A stretch of DNA of 64,000 bases from Alphaproteobacteria bacterium (GCA_009694135.1 SHVS01000004.1:29047-93046), one strand, 5' to 3'; numbered from the stretch's first letter, positions 1 through 10,288 are shown. The notes: generated by a model not told the origin, from the sequence alone. Translations and numbers: made by a program.

Positions 1-231
1 CTGGAAATCGCCGTGCGCGACAACGGACCGGGGATCGCCGAAGATCTGCTCCCGCATATGTTCGAGGCCTTCGTCACCAGCAAGCGCAATGGCACCGGCT
101 TGGGCCTGGCGCTGGTCGCCAAGATTATCGGCAGCCACGGCGGAGTCATCGACGTTGAAAGCGCGCCGCGCCACACGGCATTTCGTGTCCGCCTGCCGGT
201 ATTCCCCGGGCGGAGCGGAGAGGGATCATGA
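1..231 (+). CDS. ntrB: Nitrogen regulation sensor histidine kinase NtrB, C-terminal fragment (cut by window edge)
   Basis: Only the last 76 codons are present; the gene begins before the window. The fragment is the end of a HATPase_c domain: DNGPGI (fragment residues 7-12, G1 box), FEAFVTSK (21-28, F box) and GTGLGLAL (31-38, G2 box), all needed for ATP binding. NtrB (GlnL) phosphorylates NtrC under nitrogen limitation and is controlled by PII. The stop codon overlaps the ntrC start as ATGA at 228-231, indicating translational coupling in one operon. Family assignment rests on the kinase motifs plus the directly following NtrC; the PAS and His-box regions cannot be checked. Confidence 0.88.
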   Translation: MEIAVRDNGPGIAEDLLPHMFEAFVTSKRNGTGLGLALVAKIIGSHGGVIDVESAPRHTAFRVRLPVFPGRSGEGS

Positions 232-1655
232 CCCCATCCACGATTTTAGTCGCCGACGACGACCGCGCCATCCGCACGGTTCTGACCCAGGCGCTGGCGC
301 GTAGCGGGCACGATGTGCGCGCGACCGGCAACGCCGCCACGCTGTGGCGCTGGGTGGAGGAGGGGATCGGCGATCTGGTGATCACCGATGTGATCATGCC
401 GGACGAGAATGGGCTCGATCTCGTGGCGCGCATCCGCCGTCTGCGGCCGACGCTCAAGATCATCGTCATGAGCGCGCAGAATACGTTGCTGACGGCTGTA
501 AAAGCCGCCGAGCGCGGCGCGTTCGAATATCTGCCCAAGCCCTTCGACCTGCGCCATCTTACCGCTGCGGTGGCGCGCGCCCTTTTGCCGCCCACGACCG
601 CCGCGCCGCTCGCGCCGACCGAGGTGGAGGAGCTTCCGCTGATCGGCCGTTCGCCGGCGATGCAGGAAATCTACCGCACCTTGGCACGGTTGATGAGTAC
701 CGACCTGACGGTGTTGATCAGCGGCGAGTCGGGCACCGGCAAGGAGCTCGTTTCCCGCGCCTTGCATGACTACGGCAAACGTAAGCACGGATCGTTCGTG
801 GCGGTGAACATGGCCGCGATTCCGCGCGAACTGATCGAAAGCGAGCTGTTCGGGCATGAGCGCGGCGCCTTCACCGGCGCGGTGCAGCGCTCGGCCGGGC
901 GCTTCGAGCAGGCCGATGGTGGAACCCTGTTCCTCGACGAGATCGGCGATATGCCGCTTGAGGCGCAGACGCGCTTGCTGCGCGTGTTGCAACAGGGCGA
1001 ATACACCAGCGTCGGCGGGCGCACGGCGATCCGGGTCGATGTGCGCATTATCGCCGCTACGCACCGCGATCTGCGCCAGCAGATACGCCAGGGGCTGTTT
1101 CGCGAGGACCTTTACTACCGGCTCAATGTCGTTCCCATCCGCCTGCCGCCCTTGCGTGAGCGGACCGATGATATCCCTTTGCTGGTGCGGCATTTCCTGG
1201 CCCGCGCGCAAGCGGAAGGGCTCCCGCTCAAGACCATCGAGCCGGCGGCCATGGATCGCCTGCGGGCGCATTCCTGGCCGGGCAATGTGCGTGAACTCGA
1301 AAATCTGGTCCGGCGCCTGACCGCGCTGCAAGCCGAGGAAGCGATCGGGCCGGAGGTGATTGAAGCCGAGTTGACCGATGCTCCGCCGGGCCGACCGGGA
1401 GCGGACGATACGCGCAATCTTGCGGGCTTGGTCGAACGTCACTTGAACGGATATTTCGCCGCGCACGGCGGTCAGCCGCCGCCCGGACTGCATCACCGTG
1501 TGCTGCGTGAGGTCGAGCGGCCTTTGATTTTGGCTGCGCTCGGCGCCACCGGCGGCAACCAGGTCAAGGCGGCGGCGCTGCTTGGGGTAAACCGGAATAC
1601 CTTGCGAAAAAAGATCCGTGAACTGGACATCGACCTCCTTCTCGGCCTCAAATAG
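228..1655 (+). CDS. ntrC: Nitrogen assimilation response regulator NtrC
   Basis: 475 aa sigma54-dependent activator. The receiver domain (about 5-118) has the acidic pocket D10-D12, phospho-acceptor D54 in VITDVIMP and K104 in LPKPF. The AAA+ domain has Walker A GESGTGKE (166-173), an intact GAFTGA sigma54-contact loop (213-218) and Walker [11 protein letters not shown] (231-240). A Fis-type helix-turn-helix lies at the C-terminus ([11 protein letters not shown]). Length and motifs match NtrC, activator of glutamine synthetase and other nitrogen-scavenging genes. It is coupled to ntrB by an ATGA overlap and followed 55 bases later by ntrY. AGGG at 221-224 serves as ribosome-binding site. Confidence 0.97.
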   Translation: MTPSTILVADDDRAIRTVLTQALARSGHDVRATGNAATLWRWVEEGIGDLVITDVIMPDENGLDLVARIRRLRPTLKIIVMSAQNTLLTAVKAAERGAFEYLPKPFDLRHLTAAVARALLPPTTAAPLAPTEVEELPLIGRSPAMQEIYRTLARLMSTDLTVLISGESGTGKELVSRALHDYGKRKHGSFVAVNMAAIPRELIESELFGHERGAFTGAVQRSAGRFEQADGGTLFLDEIGDMPLEAQTRLLRVLQQGEYTSVGGRTAIRVDVRIIAATHRDLRQQIRQGLFREDLYYRLNVVPIRLPPLRERTDDIPLLVRHFLARAQAEGLPLKTIEPAAMDRLRAHSWPGNVRELENLVRRLTALQAEEAIGPEVIEAELTDAPPGRPGADDTRNLAGLVERHLNGYFAAHGGQPPPGLHHRVLREVERPLILAALGATGGNQVKAAALLGVNRNTLRKKIRELDIDLLLGLK

Positions 1656-1710
1656 AGTCAGCGGTCGGCTGGACTGATTACCGGCAGGTTCGGTCGCAGG
1701 GAGCGCACGG

Positions 1711-4011
1711 TTGAGTACGCAAGTGCAAGACACTTTTTCCACCGCGAGCGCGTCGCCCGGTGTTATGCGCGGCGCTGGGCTTATGCTGTGGGCAGAGCGT
1801 GTTGGACTCGGGAGCAAGCTCGCGCTGCTGCTCACTGCTTTGGCCGTAGTCAGCGGGCTCGCTACCGTCGCGATTTTCTTTTGGTCCGGCGGCGTGACGT
1901 CCCAGCCGGGATGGGTTCTTTCGCTCATCGGACTCGATCTCGGGCTTATTTTTCCTCTAAGCTGGATCGTCGTTTGGCGCGCAGCCAAATTATGGGGCGA
2001 GCGCCGCGTCGTCGCCGCCGGCACTTTGTTGCATGTGCGTGGCATGGCGACTTTGTTCGCCGTGTTGACCGCCTTGCCGGCCATTTCGTTGGCCGTGCTG
2101 TTTGCCATTTTCTTCGGCCTGGAAGTGCAGGCCTGGTTCGGTGAAAGGGTGCAGACCACCGTAACCCAGTCGGTCAAGGTGGCTGACGATTATCTGCGCG
2201 AGCACCAGCAGGCGGTCGTGTACCACGTCCTCGGCTTGGCGAATGACCTTGAACGGGAATGGCCGGAGGGACGAGCCGACCCGAGGGGCTTCCAACGTCT
2301 GGTCGAAACCTATGCCCGCATGCGGGCGCTCGACGAGGTCGTGGTGTTCGAAGACACGGGACATTTTCTCGCCACTGTCGGGTTGGAGACAACGCCAGAC
2401 CGCGGTCCGCCGTCGCCTGATGCGCGACATAGGGCGGCGGACGGCGAGCTTGTCATCCTGCCCGACCACAAGGATGACCGGGTCCGCGCGCTGGTTGGAC
2501 TTCTGGTCTTGCCGCCGGCCTTCCTGCTCGTGGGCCGAAACATCGACCCGAATGTTTTGGCGCATGTGGACAGCGTGAACGGCGCCGCGGCGATCTATGA
2601 CAAGCTGCGTTTAGGCCACACCGAAAACGAGACGGCCTTTGCCGGAGTGTTTGTGCTGGCCGCCTTGCTGATGCTTCTGGCGGCCGTTGTCGTCGGGCTC
2701 AATTTTGCTAATCGGCTTGCGCGTCCAATCGGCCGTCTGGTAGCCGCGGCCGAACGCGTGCGCGGCGGCGATTTGTCGGCGCAGGTGGAAGAGGGGGGGC
2801 AGCAAGACGAACTCGGCACGCTGTTGCGCTCATTCAATCGCATGACCTCGCAGCTGCGCGAAAACCGACATGAGCTGGTCGAAGCGAACCGTGAGCTTGA
2901 TGAACGCCGCCGCTTTACGGAAACCGTGCTCGCGGGCGTCACGGCGGGCGTGGTCGGTCTCGACTCCGAAGGACGCATTAATCTTCCTAATCCTTCGGCG
3001 ATCGAGTTGTTGTCGACCGATTATGACAGCCTGATCGGCAAACCGCTCGGAACCGCGGTACCGGAGATGGCGGCGCTGTTCGCTTCCGCTCGTCGCAAGC
3101 CGGGGAGTTTGGCCGAAGGACAGCTGACGTTGGTGCGCAATGATCAGGCCGCGACTTTGCATGTGCGCATCGCCGGCGAAGTGGAACCGAGCGGCGAAGT
3201 TCTCGGCTATGTCGTGACCTTTGACGACGTGACCGCACTTTTAGCCGCACAACGCAAGGCGGCTTGGGCCGATGTCGCGCGGCGCATCGCACATGAGATC
3301 AAAAACCCGCTCACACCGATCCAGCTTTCGGCCGAGCGGTTGAAGCGCAAGTACTTGGGCGAAATCACGAGCGATCGCGAAACTTTCGAGCAATGCACCG
3401 ACACGATCGTACGCCAGGTCGGCGATATCGGACGAATGATCGATGAATTCGCCGCTTTCGCCCGCATGCCGGCGCCGGTCAAGCGTTCAGTCGATCTGGC
3501 CCGCATCTGCCGCGAGGCCGTGTTCTTGCAACGTAACGCGCGGCCGGAAACATCCATCGCTATCGAACTCCCGGAGTCTCTGCCGCCGCTGGTGTGCGAT
3601 GCCGGCATGTTGGCGCAGGCGTTGACGAATATTCTCAAGAATGCCGGCGAAGCTATTGATGCGCGTCCCGCAGAGGCTAAAGAGCCAGGCCGCATGAGCT
3701 TGCGGGCTGAAGTGCAGGAGAATTCCGTGCGGATCATTGTCGAAGACAATGGCGAGGGTCTGCCGGTCGACCGCCAGCGCTTAACCGAGCCCTATGTGAC
3801 CACACGCGCCAAGGGAACCGGGCTTGGCCTCGCCATCGTAAAGAAAATCATGGAAGATCACGTGGGCGATCTGATAATGGAAAACCGCGATGGTGGCGGC
3901 GCGCGCGTAATCCTCACCTTCCCCGGCGACGCAACCGAGGACTTGCAATCGGCGCGGCGGACCGCGGCCGAAATCCGCATGAAAGAGACTGGCGCGACCC
4001 ATGGCGCATGA
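1711..4011 (+). CDS. ntrY: Nitrogen regulation sensor histidine kinase NtrY
   Basis: 766 aa membrane histidine kinase. The N-terminal region has several hydrophobic segments within residues 25-150 and another around 312-335, followed by a HAMP linker (RLARPIGRLVAAAERVRGGD), a PAS-like region, a His box with H528 in RIAHEIKNPLTPIQLS, and a HATPase domain with DNGEGLP and GTGLGLAIVKKI. NtrY is the partner of NtrX in alphaproteobacteria, linked to nitrogen, redox and nitrate responses. The start is a TTG at 1711 with AGGGAG at 1698-1703; an ATG at 1765 is the alternative. It overlaps ntrX by 11 bases. Confidence 0.95.
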   Translation: MSTQVQDTFSTASASPGVMRGAGLMLWAERVGLGSKLALLLTALAVVSGLATVAIFFWSGGVTSQPGWVLSLIGLDLGLIFPLSWIVVWRAAKLWGERRVVAAGTLLHVRGMATLFAVLTALPAISLAVLFAIFFGLEVQAWFGERVQTTVTQSVKVADDYLREHQQAVVYHVLGLANDLEREWPEGRADPRGFQRLVETYARMRALDEVVVFEDTGHFLATVGLETTPDRGPPSPDARHRAADGELVILPDHKDDRVRALVGLLVLPPAFLLVGRNIDPNVLAHVDSVNGAAAIYDKLRLGHTENETAFAGVFVLAALLMLLAAVVVGLNFANRLARPIGRLVAAAERVRGGDLSAQVEEGGQQDELGTLLRSFNRMTSQLRENRHELVEANRELDERRRFTETVLAGVTAGVVGLDSEGRINLPNPSAIELLSTDYDSLIGKPLGTAVPEMAALFASARRKPGSLAEGQLTLVRNDQAATLHVRIAGEVEPSGEVLGYVVTFDDVTALLAAQRKAAWADVARRIAHEIKNPLTPIQLSAERLKRKYLGEITSDRETFEQCTDTIVRQVGDIGRMIDEFAAFARMPAPVKRSVDLARICREAVFLQRNARPETSIAIELPESLPPLVCDAGMLAQALTNILKNAGEAIDARPAEAKEPGRMSLRAEVQENSVRIIVEDNGEGLPVDRQRLTEPYVTTRAKGTGLGLAIVKKIMEDHVGDLIMENRDGGGARVILTFPGDATEDLQSARRTAAEIRMKETGATHGA

Positions 4012-5422
4012 CATCCTGATCGTCGACGACGAGGAGGATATCCGGCTGCTGATCGCCGGCGTCCTCAAGGATGAAGGTTACGGCACGCGTCTGGCCGCGA
4101 ATGATCGCGAGGCGGAGGCGGCGCTCAATCTGCGGCGGCCGAGCCTGGTCATCCTTGATATCTGGCTCGAGGGTAGCCAGCGCGATGGGATCGAGATCTT
4201 GCAGCGCTTGCGGCAGGAACACCCGGATTTGCCGGTGGTGATGATCAGCGGTCATGGCACGGTCGAGAGCGCGGTCCAGGCGATCAAGGTCGGCGCCTAT
4301 GATTTCATCGAGAAGCCGTTCAAGGCCGACCGGCTGCTGCTGGTTGTGGCGCGCGCGATCGAGGCTTCGCGCCTCAAACGCGAGAACCAGGAGCTGCGGC
4401 TGCGCACCGGTGGCGACACGGAATTTGTCGGCACCTCGCCCGTGGCAAGCCATCTCCGCCAGGCGATCGCCAAGGTAGCGCCGACCGGCAGCCGCGTGTT
4501 GATTGTTGGACTGCCGGGCTCTGGTAAGGAAGTGCTCGCCCGCCTGCTGCATCAGAAATCACGTCGCTCCAGCGGTCCCTTCGTGGTGGTGAGCTGCGCC
4601 ACCATGGCCCCAGAGCGCATGGAGCTTGAGCTGTTCGGGACCGAACGTTCGGCGGACGACGCTCCACGCAAAGTCGGGCTATTCGAGCTCGCCCACGGGG
4701 GCACCTTGTTCCTCGACGAGGTCGCCGATATGCCGATCGAGACCCAGGGCAAGATCGTGCGCGTGTTGCAGGAGCAAACCTTCGAGCGGGTCGGCGGCAG
4801 TCGTCCGGTGCAAGTGGATGTGCGCGTGGTCGGGGCGACCAGTAAGGACCTCGCCAAATTGATCGCCGCCGGGCGGTTTCGCGAGGACCTTTATTACCGG
4901 CTTAATGTGGTGCCGATCCGTGTCCCGCCGTTGATCGAGCGGCGCGAGGACATCCAAGCTTTGATCGAGCATTTTCTGTCTCGTGCGGTGGATGCGAACG
5001 GGCTAACGCCACGCGTGATCGCCAATGACGCGCTCGCGGCGCTGCGCGCATACAAATGGCCGGGCAACGTGCGGCAGCTGCGCAATGTGGTCGATTGGCT
5101 CCTGATCATGGCGCCGGGCGATCCCAGCCAACCGATTACCTCCGATATGCTGCCGCCCGAGATCTGGGCCGAAGCGCCGCTGGTCGTGCGCGGGCAAAAT
5201 GGCACGGAGATGATCGGCCTGCCGCTGCGCGAAGCGCGCGAGGAATTCGAGCGGCAATATCTCGTGGCGCAGATCGCGCGCTTCGGCGGCAATATCTCGC
5301 GCACGGCGGAGTTTGTCCGCATGGAGCGGTCGGCCTTACATCGCAAGCTCAAGCTTCTCGGCGTCCACTCCGGCGGCGGCACCGTTCCCGGAGAAGTGGT
5401 CGAGAACGAAACCAGCCACTAG
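4001..5422 (+). CDS. ntrX: Response regulator NtrX
   Basis: 473 aa with an NtrC-like layout: receiver domain with D53 in VILDIWLEG and K105 in EKPF; AAA+ domain with Walker A GLPGSGKE (170-177) and Walker [12 protein letters not shown] (233-243); C-terminal Fis-type helix-turn-helix (ISRTAEFVRMERSALHRKL). The position of the sigma54-contact loop reads LFGTERSADDAPRKVG (211-226), so GAFTGA is absent, unlike the neighbouring NtrC. That fits what I know of alphaproteobacterial NtrX and suggests it does not act as a classical sigma54 activator. The ATG at 4001 lies inside the ntrY end, indicating coupling. Confidence 0.96.
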   Translation: MAHDILIVDDEEDIRLLIAGVLKDEGYGTRLAANDREAEAALNLRRPSLVILDIWLEGSQRDGIEILQRLRQEHPDLPVVMISGHGTVESAVQAIKVGAYDFIEKPFKADRLLLVVARAIEASRLKRENQELRLRTGGDTEFVGTSPVASHLRQAIAKVAPTGSRVLIVGLPGSGKEVLARLLHQKSRRSSGPFVVVSCATMAPERMELELFGTERSADDAPRKVGLFELAHGGTLFLDEVADMPIETQGKIVRVLQEQTFERVGGSRPVQVDVRVVGATSKDLAKLIAAGRFREDLYYRLNVVPIRVPPLIERREDIQALIEHFLSRAVDANGLTPRVIANDALAALRAYKWPGNVRQLRNVVDWLLIMAPGDPSQPITSDMLPPEIWAEAPLVVRGQNGTEMIGLPLREAREEFERQYLVAQIARFGGNISRTAEFVRMERSALHRKLKLLGVHSGGGTVPGEVVENETSH

Positions 5423-5435
5423 GGCGGACGCCTGA

Positions 5436-6812
5436 ATGCGGGCAATCGTTTGTGGCGCCGGCCAGGTCGGCTCCAGCATCGCGCGTGAGCTGGCCGCGGA
5501 AGAGGTCAATGTCACCGTCATCGATCAGCGTCCGGATCTGATCAAGCGTATCAGCGATACGCTTGAGGTCCAGGCGCTGGTCGGCTTCGCCTCGCATCCC
5601 GACGTGCTTGAAGCCGCCGGGGCGCGTGACGCCGAAATGATTATCGCCGTCACCTTCGCCGACGAAGTCAACATGGTGGCGTGCCAGGTCGCGCATTCGC
5701 TGTTCAATGTGCCGACCAAGATCGCGCGCGTGCGTGCTCGCAGCTACCTCAAACCTGATTGGGCCGATTTATTCACCCGCAGCCATCTGCCGATCGATGT
5801 CATCATCTCGCCCGAGATCGAAGTCGCGCGCGCCATCCGCCGCCGGCTTGCCGTGCCCGGCGCCTTTGAGGTCATCCCGCTCGCCGGCGACCGCCTGCGG
5901 CTGGTTGGAGTGCGCTGCCGGGAGGATTGTCCACTGGTGCGCACGCCCTTGCGCCAACTCACGACGCTGTTCCCCGAACTGCGCATTCGCATCGTCGGCA
6001 TCCGCCGCGATGAACGCCCGATTGTCCCGCGCGGCGATGACCAGATGCTGCCGGGCGACGACGTGTATTTTGTCGTCGATACCAGGCAGGTGGGGCGCGC
6101 CATGGCTGCTTTCGGGCATCTTGAGCCGGAAGCGCATCGCGTGCTGATCATCGGGGCCGGCAATATCGGCCAGGGGCTGGCCGAAGATCTGGCCGCCAGC
6201 GACAGCGGGGTCGAGGTCAAACTGATCGAGATCGATAAGGAGCGGGCGGAAAAGGTAGCGCAAGCCTGTCCGCGTGCCATCGTGCTTAATGGTGATGCGC
6301 TCGATCCGGAATTGCTGGCCGAAGCGGGTGTTGGGCGAGTCGAAACGGTGGTCGCGGTCAGCAACGACGACGAGGTGAATATTCTCGCTTCGCTTCTGGC
6401 CAAGCGATCCGGGGCGCAACGGGCGGTTACGCTTGTCAACAAGCTTGGCTATGGACCGCTAACCCGTCCGCTCGGCATCGATGTGGTGGTCAATCCGCGC
6501 GCCATTACCGTATCGACGATTTTGCAGCACATCCGCCGCGGGCGAATCCACTCCGTCCATCTGCTCAGCGATGATTTCGGCGAAATTCTTGAAGCCGAAG
6601 CGCTTGAGACCTCGGGCCTGGTCGGCGTCCCGCTGCGTGAGGCGCGGCTACCGCCCGGGGTTATCATCGGCGCGCTGGTACGCGGCGGCGAGGTACAGGT
6701 TGCGCGACCGGATACCGTATTGGCTGCCGGCGATCGTGTCGTGCTCTTCGCGGTCAAGGAATCGGTCAAGGCGGTCGAGAAGCTGTTTTCCGTCCGACTC
6801 GAATTCTTTTGA
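5436..6812 (+). CDS. trkA: Trk system potassium uptake protein TrkA
   Basis: 458 aa cytoplasmic regulatory subunit of the TrkH/TrkG potassium channel. It has the full-length duplicated RCK architecture: N-terminal Rossmann motif GAGQVG (7-12), a TrkA-C region near 140-210, a second Rossmann motif GAGNIG (240-245), and a second TrkA-C domain at the end. Both nucleotide-binding motifs are intact. It follows ntrX by 13 bases with AGGGCGG at 5422-5428 as likely ribosome-binding site, so it probably belongs to the same transcript. No membrane channel subunit is in the window. Confidence 0.95.
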   Translation: MRAIVCGAGQVGSSIARELAAEEVNVTVIDQRPDLIKRISDTLEVQALVGFASHPDVLEAAGARDAEMIIAVTFADEVNMVACQVAHSLFNVPTKIARVRARSYLKPDWADLFTRSHLPIDVIISPEIEVARAIRRRLAVPGAFEVIPLAGDRLRLVGVRCREDCPLVRTPLRQLTTLFPELRIRIVGIRRDERPIVPRGDDQMLPGDDVYFVVDTRQVGRAMAAFGHLEPEAHRVLIIGAGNIGQGLAEDLAASDSGVEVKLIEIDKERAEKVAQACPRAIVLNGDALDPELLAEAGVGRVETVVAVSNDDEVNILASLLAKRSGAQRAVTLVNKLGYGPLTRPLGIDVVVNPRAITVSTILQHIRRGRIHSVHLLSDDFGEILEAEALETSGLVGVPLREARLPPGVIIGALVRGGEVQVARPDTVLAAGDRVVLFAVKESVKAVEKLFSVRLEFF

Positions 6813-6975
6813 TCGCATGCGGCCCCGTTGCTGGTTGCGCCCGGTGAAACTATGTTGCTTGGGCGGATCGCGCCGCGTGGGTCAAAGCCTTGGGCCTGCG
6901 GACGCGCGGCTGGGGACGCGCAGGCGAATAAGAAAACTTGGAGCAGAAACGAATACCGTAAACAGGGGAGGGCCC

Positions 6976-7233
6976 ATGGCGGCGGAAAAAGCGCAGAACG
7001 TGCAGGACGTATTCCTCAATCACGTTCGTAAGAATAAGGTCCCGCTCACCGTATTTCTGGTCAATGGGGTCAAGCTGCAGGGCGTCATCACTTGGTTCGA
7101 TAATTTCTGTGTCTTGTTACGCCGCGATGGTCATTCGCAGCTGGTTTATAAGCACGCGATTTCGACCGTGATGCCCGGCGCAGCCGTGCAGCTATTCGAC
7201 GGGGACAAGGACGAGGAGCCAGCCCAGGCGTGA
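6976..7233 (+). CDS. hfq: RNA chaperone Hfq
   Basis: 85 aa. The Sm1 motif region ([22 protein letters not shown]) and the Sm2 signature YKHAIST are intact, with the short acidic tail typical of alphaproteobacterial Hfq. Hfq hexamers pair small RNAs with mRNAs. The open frame runs much further upstream, but the ATG at 6976 matches the family start and has a strong AGGGGAGGG at 6964-6972. The 163 bases between trkA and hfq hold no gene and probably carry its own promoter, which I could not place with confidence. Confidence 0.97.
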   Translation: MAAEKAQNVQDVFLNHVRKNKVPLTVFLVNGVKLQGVITWFDNFCVLLRRDGHSQLVYKHAISTVMPGAAVQLFDGDKDEEPAQA

Positions 7234-7237
7234 CCCG

Positions 7238-8539
7238 TTGAAGACGGAGCGCCCCGAGTCCGGTACCCGCGCCATCGTTCTTCTGCCGTGGCGGCCGCGC
7301 GGTTCCGAATCGCCGCGCAGCGTGGAGGGGCGCCTGACCGAGGCGGTCGGGCTGGCGCGCGCGATCGAACTCGATGTCGCGCATGCGCAGGCGGTAAAGC
7401 TGCTGGAACCGCGACCGGCGACCCTCCTGGGCAGCGGTTTTGTCGAAGAAATCAAGAAGCTGGTCGCGGCGCTCGAAGTCGCCCTGGTGGTGGTCGCCGC
7501 CACGCTCACCCCGGTGCAGCAGCGCAACCTTGAAAAAGCTTGGTCGGCCAAGGTGATCGACCGCACTGGTTTGATCCTCGAGATTTTCGGCGCGCGCGCC
7601 CGCACGCGCGAAGGCATGTTGCAAGTCGAGTTGGCGCGGCTCTCCTATGAGAAGAGCCGCCTGGTCCGCTCCTGGACCCACCTTGAGCGGCAGCGCGGCG
7701 GCTTAGGCGCGGTCGGCGGGCCGGGCGAAAGCCAGTTAGAGACCGATCGGCGCTTGATCCGCACGCGCATCATGCGGCTGGAAAAGAAACTCGAGGAGGT
7801 TCGCCGCACGCGCGGGCTGCACCGCAAGGCGCGGACCCGCGTGCCCTATCCGGTGGTCGCGTTGGTCGGCTATACCAATGCCGGCAAATCGACGCTGTTC
7901 AATAAATTGACCGCCGCGCGGGTAGTTGCTCGCGATCAGCTCTTCGCCACACTCGATCCGACCATGCGGCTCTTGGCTCTGCCGTTCGGGGGCAAGGCGA
8001 TCCTGTCGGACACGGTCGGCTTCGTCTCCGACCTGCCGCATGATCTGGTCGCCGCCTTCCGCGCCACGCTTGAAGAAGTGACGGCCGCCGATCTGGTCGT
8101 GCATGTGCGCGACGTGGCGCACGCCGAAACCGAGGCGCAGAAAAAGGACGTCGATGCCGTTCTGCGCGGACTGGAGCTTGACTTGGACGGCGAGGATGCG
8201 CCGCTCGAGGCGCTCAACAAGCTCGACATGCTGCCGGCGGAGGAGCAGGCGGCGTTGCGCCAGTCCACGCGCGCGAATCCCGACCGCGTGCCGGTTTCGG
8301 CGCTGACCGGGGAGGGGTGTGACGCCCTCCTGGCGCGCATCGATGCGCGCATCAAAGCCAAACACGCCGTGCTGGAGGTCGAGGTGCCGCTGTCCGATGG
8401 CGCGCGGCTCGCCTGGTTCTATCGCCGCGGTACGGTGTTGGAGCGCGAGGATCGCGGCGAGACGGCGTATCTCAAGGTCAAGCTCGACCCCGCCGATCGC
8501 GCGCGGCTGGAGCGAGAGGGCGCGCTCGCGGCCGAATAG
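7238..8539 (+). CDS. hflX: Ribosome-associated GTPase HflX
   Basis: 433 aa. An N-terminal glycine-rich HflX domain contains the signature GPGESQLETDRR, then an Obg-like G domain with G1 GYTNAGKST (211-219), G3 DTVGFVSDLPHDL and G4 NKLD. HflX rescues stalled or heat-damaged 70S ribosomes in other bacteria. The start is a TTG four bases after the hfq stop, so translation is probably coupled; the hfq-hflX pair is widely conserved. I see no defect in the sequence. Confidence 0.95.
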   Translation: MKTERPESGTRAIVLLPWRPRGSESPRSVEGRLTEAVGLARAIELDVAHAQAVKLLEPRPATLLGSGFVEEIKKLVAALEVALVVVAATLTPVQQRNLEKAWSAKVIDRTGLILEIFGARARTREGMLQVELARLSYEKSRLVRSWTHLERQRGGLGAVGGPGESQLETDRRLIRTRIMRLEKKLEEVRRTRGLHRKARTRVPYPVVALVGYTNAGKSTLFNKLTAARVVARDQLFATLDPTMRLLALPFGGKAILSDTVGFVSDLPHDLVAAFRATLEEVTAADLVVHVRDVAHAETEAQKKDVDAVLRGLELDLDGEDAPLEALNKLDMLPAEEQAALRQSTRANPDRVPVSALTGEGCDALLARIDARIKAKHAVLEVEVPLSDGARLAWFYRRGTVLEREDRGETAYLKVKLDPADRARLEREGALAAE

Positions 8540-8604
8540 GCGTGCCGTTGCTTCATGCCCAGCCAATCCCTAGCCTCTCGCCCGCGACGAAGGGAGCAGC
8601 CGAT

Positions 8605-9483
8605 ATGAGCAGCGCGCAAAAAGTTGCGTTTCTGGGCCTCGGCGTAATGGGCGCGCCGATGGCCGGACATCTGGCCGCCGCCGGCCATCAGGTCACGGTC
8701 TATAACCGCACCCCGGCCAAGGCCGAGGCCTGGACCAAGAAGCACGGCGGCAAAACCGCTTCCACGCCAAAATCCGCCGCATCCGGCGCGAGTCTGGTGT
8801 TCATGTGCGTCGGCAATGACGACGATGTGCGCGCGGTCGCATTGGGCCAAGACGGCGCCTTGGCCGGGATGGGCGAGGGCGCGATCCTAGTCGATCACAC
8901 CACGGCTTCCGCCGATGTCGCGCGCGAGTTGGACAGGGCGACACGCGTTCAGGGGCACGCGTTCCTTGATGCGCCGGTGTCCGGCGGGCAGGCGGGTGCC
9001 GAGAAGGGCCAGCTCACAGTCATGGTCGGCGGCGAGCAAGCGGCCTTCGAGCAAGCGCGCGGCGTGATCGCCGCCTACGCCAAAAGCTGTGTGCTGCTCG
9101 GCCCGGCGGGGTCGGGCCAATTGACCAAGATGGTCAACCAGATTTGCATCGCCGGCCTGGTGCAGGCGCTCTCTGAAGGCCTCGCCTTCGGGCTCAAGGC
9201 CGGGCTCGACATGGAGCAGGTGGTCGAGGTGATCGCGAAAGGCGCGGCGCAGTCCTGGCAGATGGACAATCGCGCCAAGACGATGCTCGCCGGCAAGTTC
9301 GATTACGGTTTTGCCCTCGACTGGATGCGTAAGGATCTGGCCATCTGCTTGGCCGAAGCGCGTCGCAACGGATCGCGCCTGCCAGTCACAGCGCTGGTCG
9401 ATCAGTTTTACGCTCAACGCCAAGCGCGCGGCGGGGGCCGCACCGATACATCATCGCTAATCGAGCTGCTCAGGAACCCTTAG
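8605..9483 (+). CDS. NAD(P)-dependent beta-hydroxyacid dehydrogenase (3-hydroxyisobutyrate dehydrogenase / tartronate semialdehyde reductase family)
   Basis: 292 aa. It has the Rossmann motif GLGVMG (11-16), the substrate-binding signature DAPVSGGQAGAEKGQL and the catalytic lysine K175 in GSGQLTKMVNQI. The family reduces or oxidises small beta-hydroxyacids; substrate (3-hydroxyisobutyrate, 2-hydroxy-3-oxopropionate, or succinic semialdehyde as in GLYR enzymes) cannot be decided from sequence. The frame is open from a GTG at 8542, but the ATG at 8605 with AAGGGAG at 8590-8596 fits the family start. It converges with mazG and the two genes overlap by 14 bases. Confidence 0.9.
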   Translation: MSSAQKVAFLGLGVMGAPMAGHLAAAGHQVTVYNRTPAKAEAWTKKHGGKTASTPKSAASGASLVFMCVGNDDDVRAVALGQDGALAGMGEGAILVDHTTASADVARELDRATRVQGHAFLDAPVSGGQAGAEKGQLTVMVGGEQAAFEQARGVIAAYAKSCVLLGPAGSGQLTKMVNQICIAGLVQALSEGLAFGLKAGLDMEQVVEVIAKGAAQSWQMDNRAKTMLAGKFDYGFALDWMRKDLAICLAEARRNGSRLPVTALVDQFYAQRQARGGGRTDTSSLIELLRNP

Positions 9484-10288
9484 GCTTTTGCATCCGCTCG
9501 CGGCGTTTTACCTCCGCCCAGGATTGCTCCATGCGTTCCAGGCTGGAGGAGGCGGGCTCGAGCCCATGCTCCGCCAACTCCTGCTCGACGGCGCGGAAGC
9601 GGCGCTCGAACTTCGCATTGCCGGCGCGGAGTGCCGCCTCGGGGTCGATCTTCACATGCCGCGCCAGATTGACGACGGCGAACAATAGGTCGCCGAGTTC
9701 GTCTTCAAGCCGTGCTTTAACAGGCTGAGCGGTCATTTCGGCCCGAAGCTCCTTAATCTCTTCCTCGATCTTGTCGAGCACCTGGATCGCTTCCGGCCAA
9801 TCGAACCCGACGCGCGCGGCGCGCGATTGCAGCTTCTCGCACCGAGTCAGCGCCGGCAAGGCAAGCGGCACGCCATCGAGCGCACTGGGCGCTACGCCTT
9901 CGGTTGCGGCGCGCGCGGCGCGTTCCTCGGCCTTGGACTGTTCCCAATTACGGCGCATGTCCTCGGCATCGCGGCTCGCATCGCCAAAGACATGCGGATG
10001 GCGGCGGATCAGCTTGTCGGAAATCGCCTGCGCCACATCGCCGAAGGCGAAATGCCCAGCTTCCTCGGCCATGCGCGCATGGAACACGACCTGGAGCAGC
10101 AAGTCGCCAAGTTCGTCCTTCAGCGACGCCAGATCCTCGCGCGCGATGGCGTCGGCGACCTCATAGGCTTCTTCGATGGAGTAAGGCGCGATTGAAACGA
10201 AGGTTTGCTCGGCATCCCACGGACAGCCGGTCTGGGGATCGCGCAAACGGACCATCAGCGCCAGGAGTCGATCAATCTCAGTTTGCAT
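9470..10288 (-). CDS. mazG: Nucleoside triphosphate pyrophosphohydrolase MazG
   Basis: 272 aa, two tandem MazG domains as in the full-length enzyme. The N-terminal domain has CPWDAEQT and the metal-binding EEAYEVADAI with DELGDLLLQVVFHA; the second has KIEEEIKELRAE and DELGDLLFAVVNLARH. The enzyme hydrolyses dNTPs and NTPs to monophosphates and PPi, a house-cleaning role, and in E. coli lowers ppGpp. It stands alone between a convergent dehydrogenase and the next minus-strand gene, with about 137 bases upstream that hold no gene. Confidence 0.95.
   Translation of the reverse strand: MQTEIDRLLALMVRLRDPQTGCPWDAEQTFVSIAPYSIEEAYEVADAIAREDLASLKDELGDLLLQVVFHARMAEEAGHFAFGDVAQAISDKLIRRHPHVFGDASRDAEDMRRNWEQSKAEERAARAATEGVAPSALDGVPLALPALTRCEKLQSRAARVGFDWPEAIQVLDKIEEEIKELRAEMTAQPVKARLEDELGDLLFAVVNLARHVKIDPEAALRAGNAKFERRFRAVEQELAEHGLEPASSSLERMEQSWAEVKRRERMQKPKGS

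Noticed and set aside
246..2177. Long minus-strand open frame antisense to ntrC and ntrY
   Set aside because: It is a high-GC shadow of the real genes: no recognisable domain, low-complexity composition and full overlap with intact, well-supported genes.
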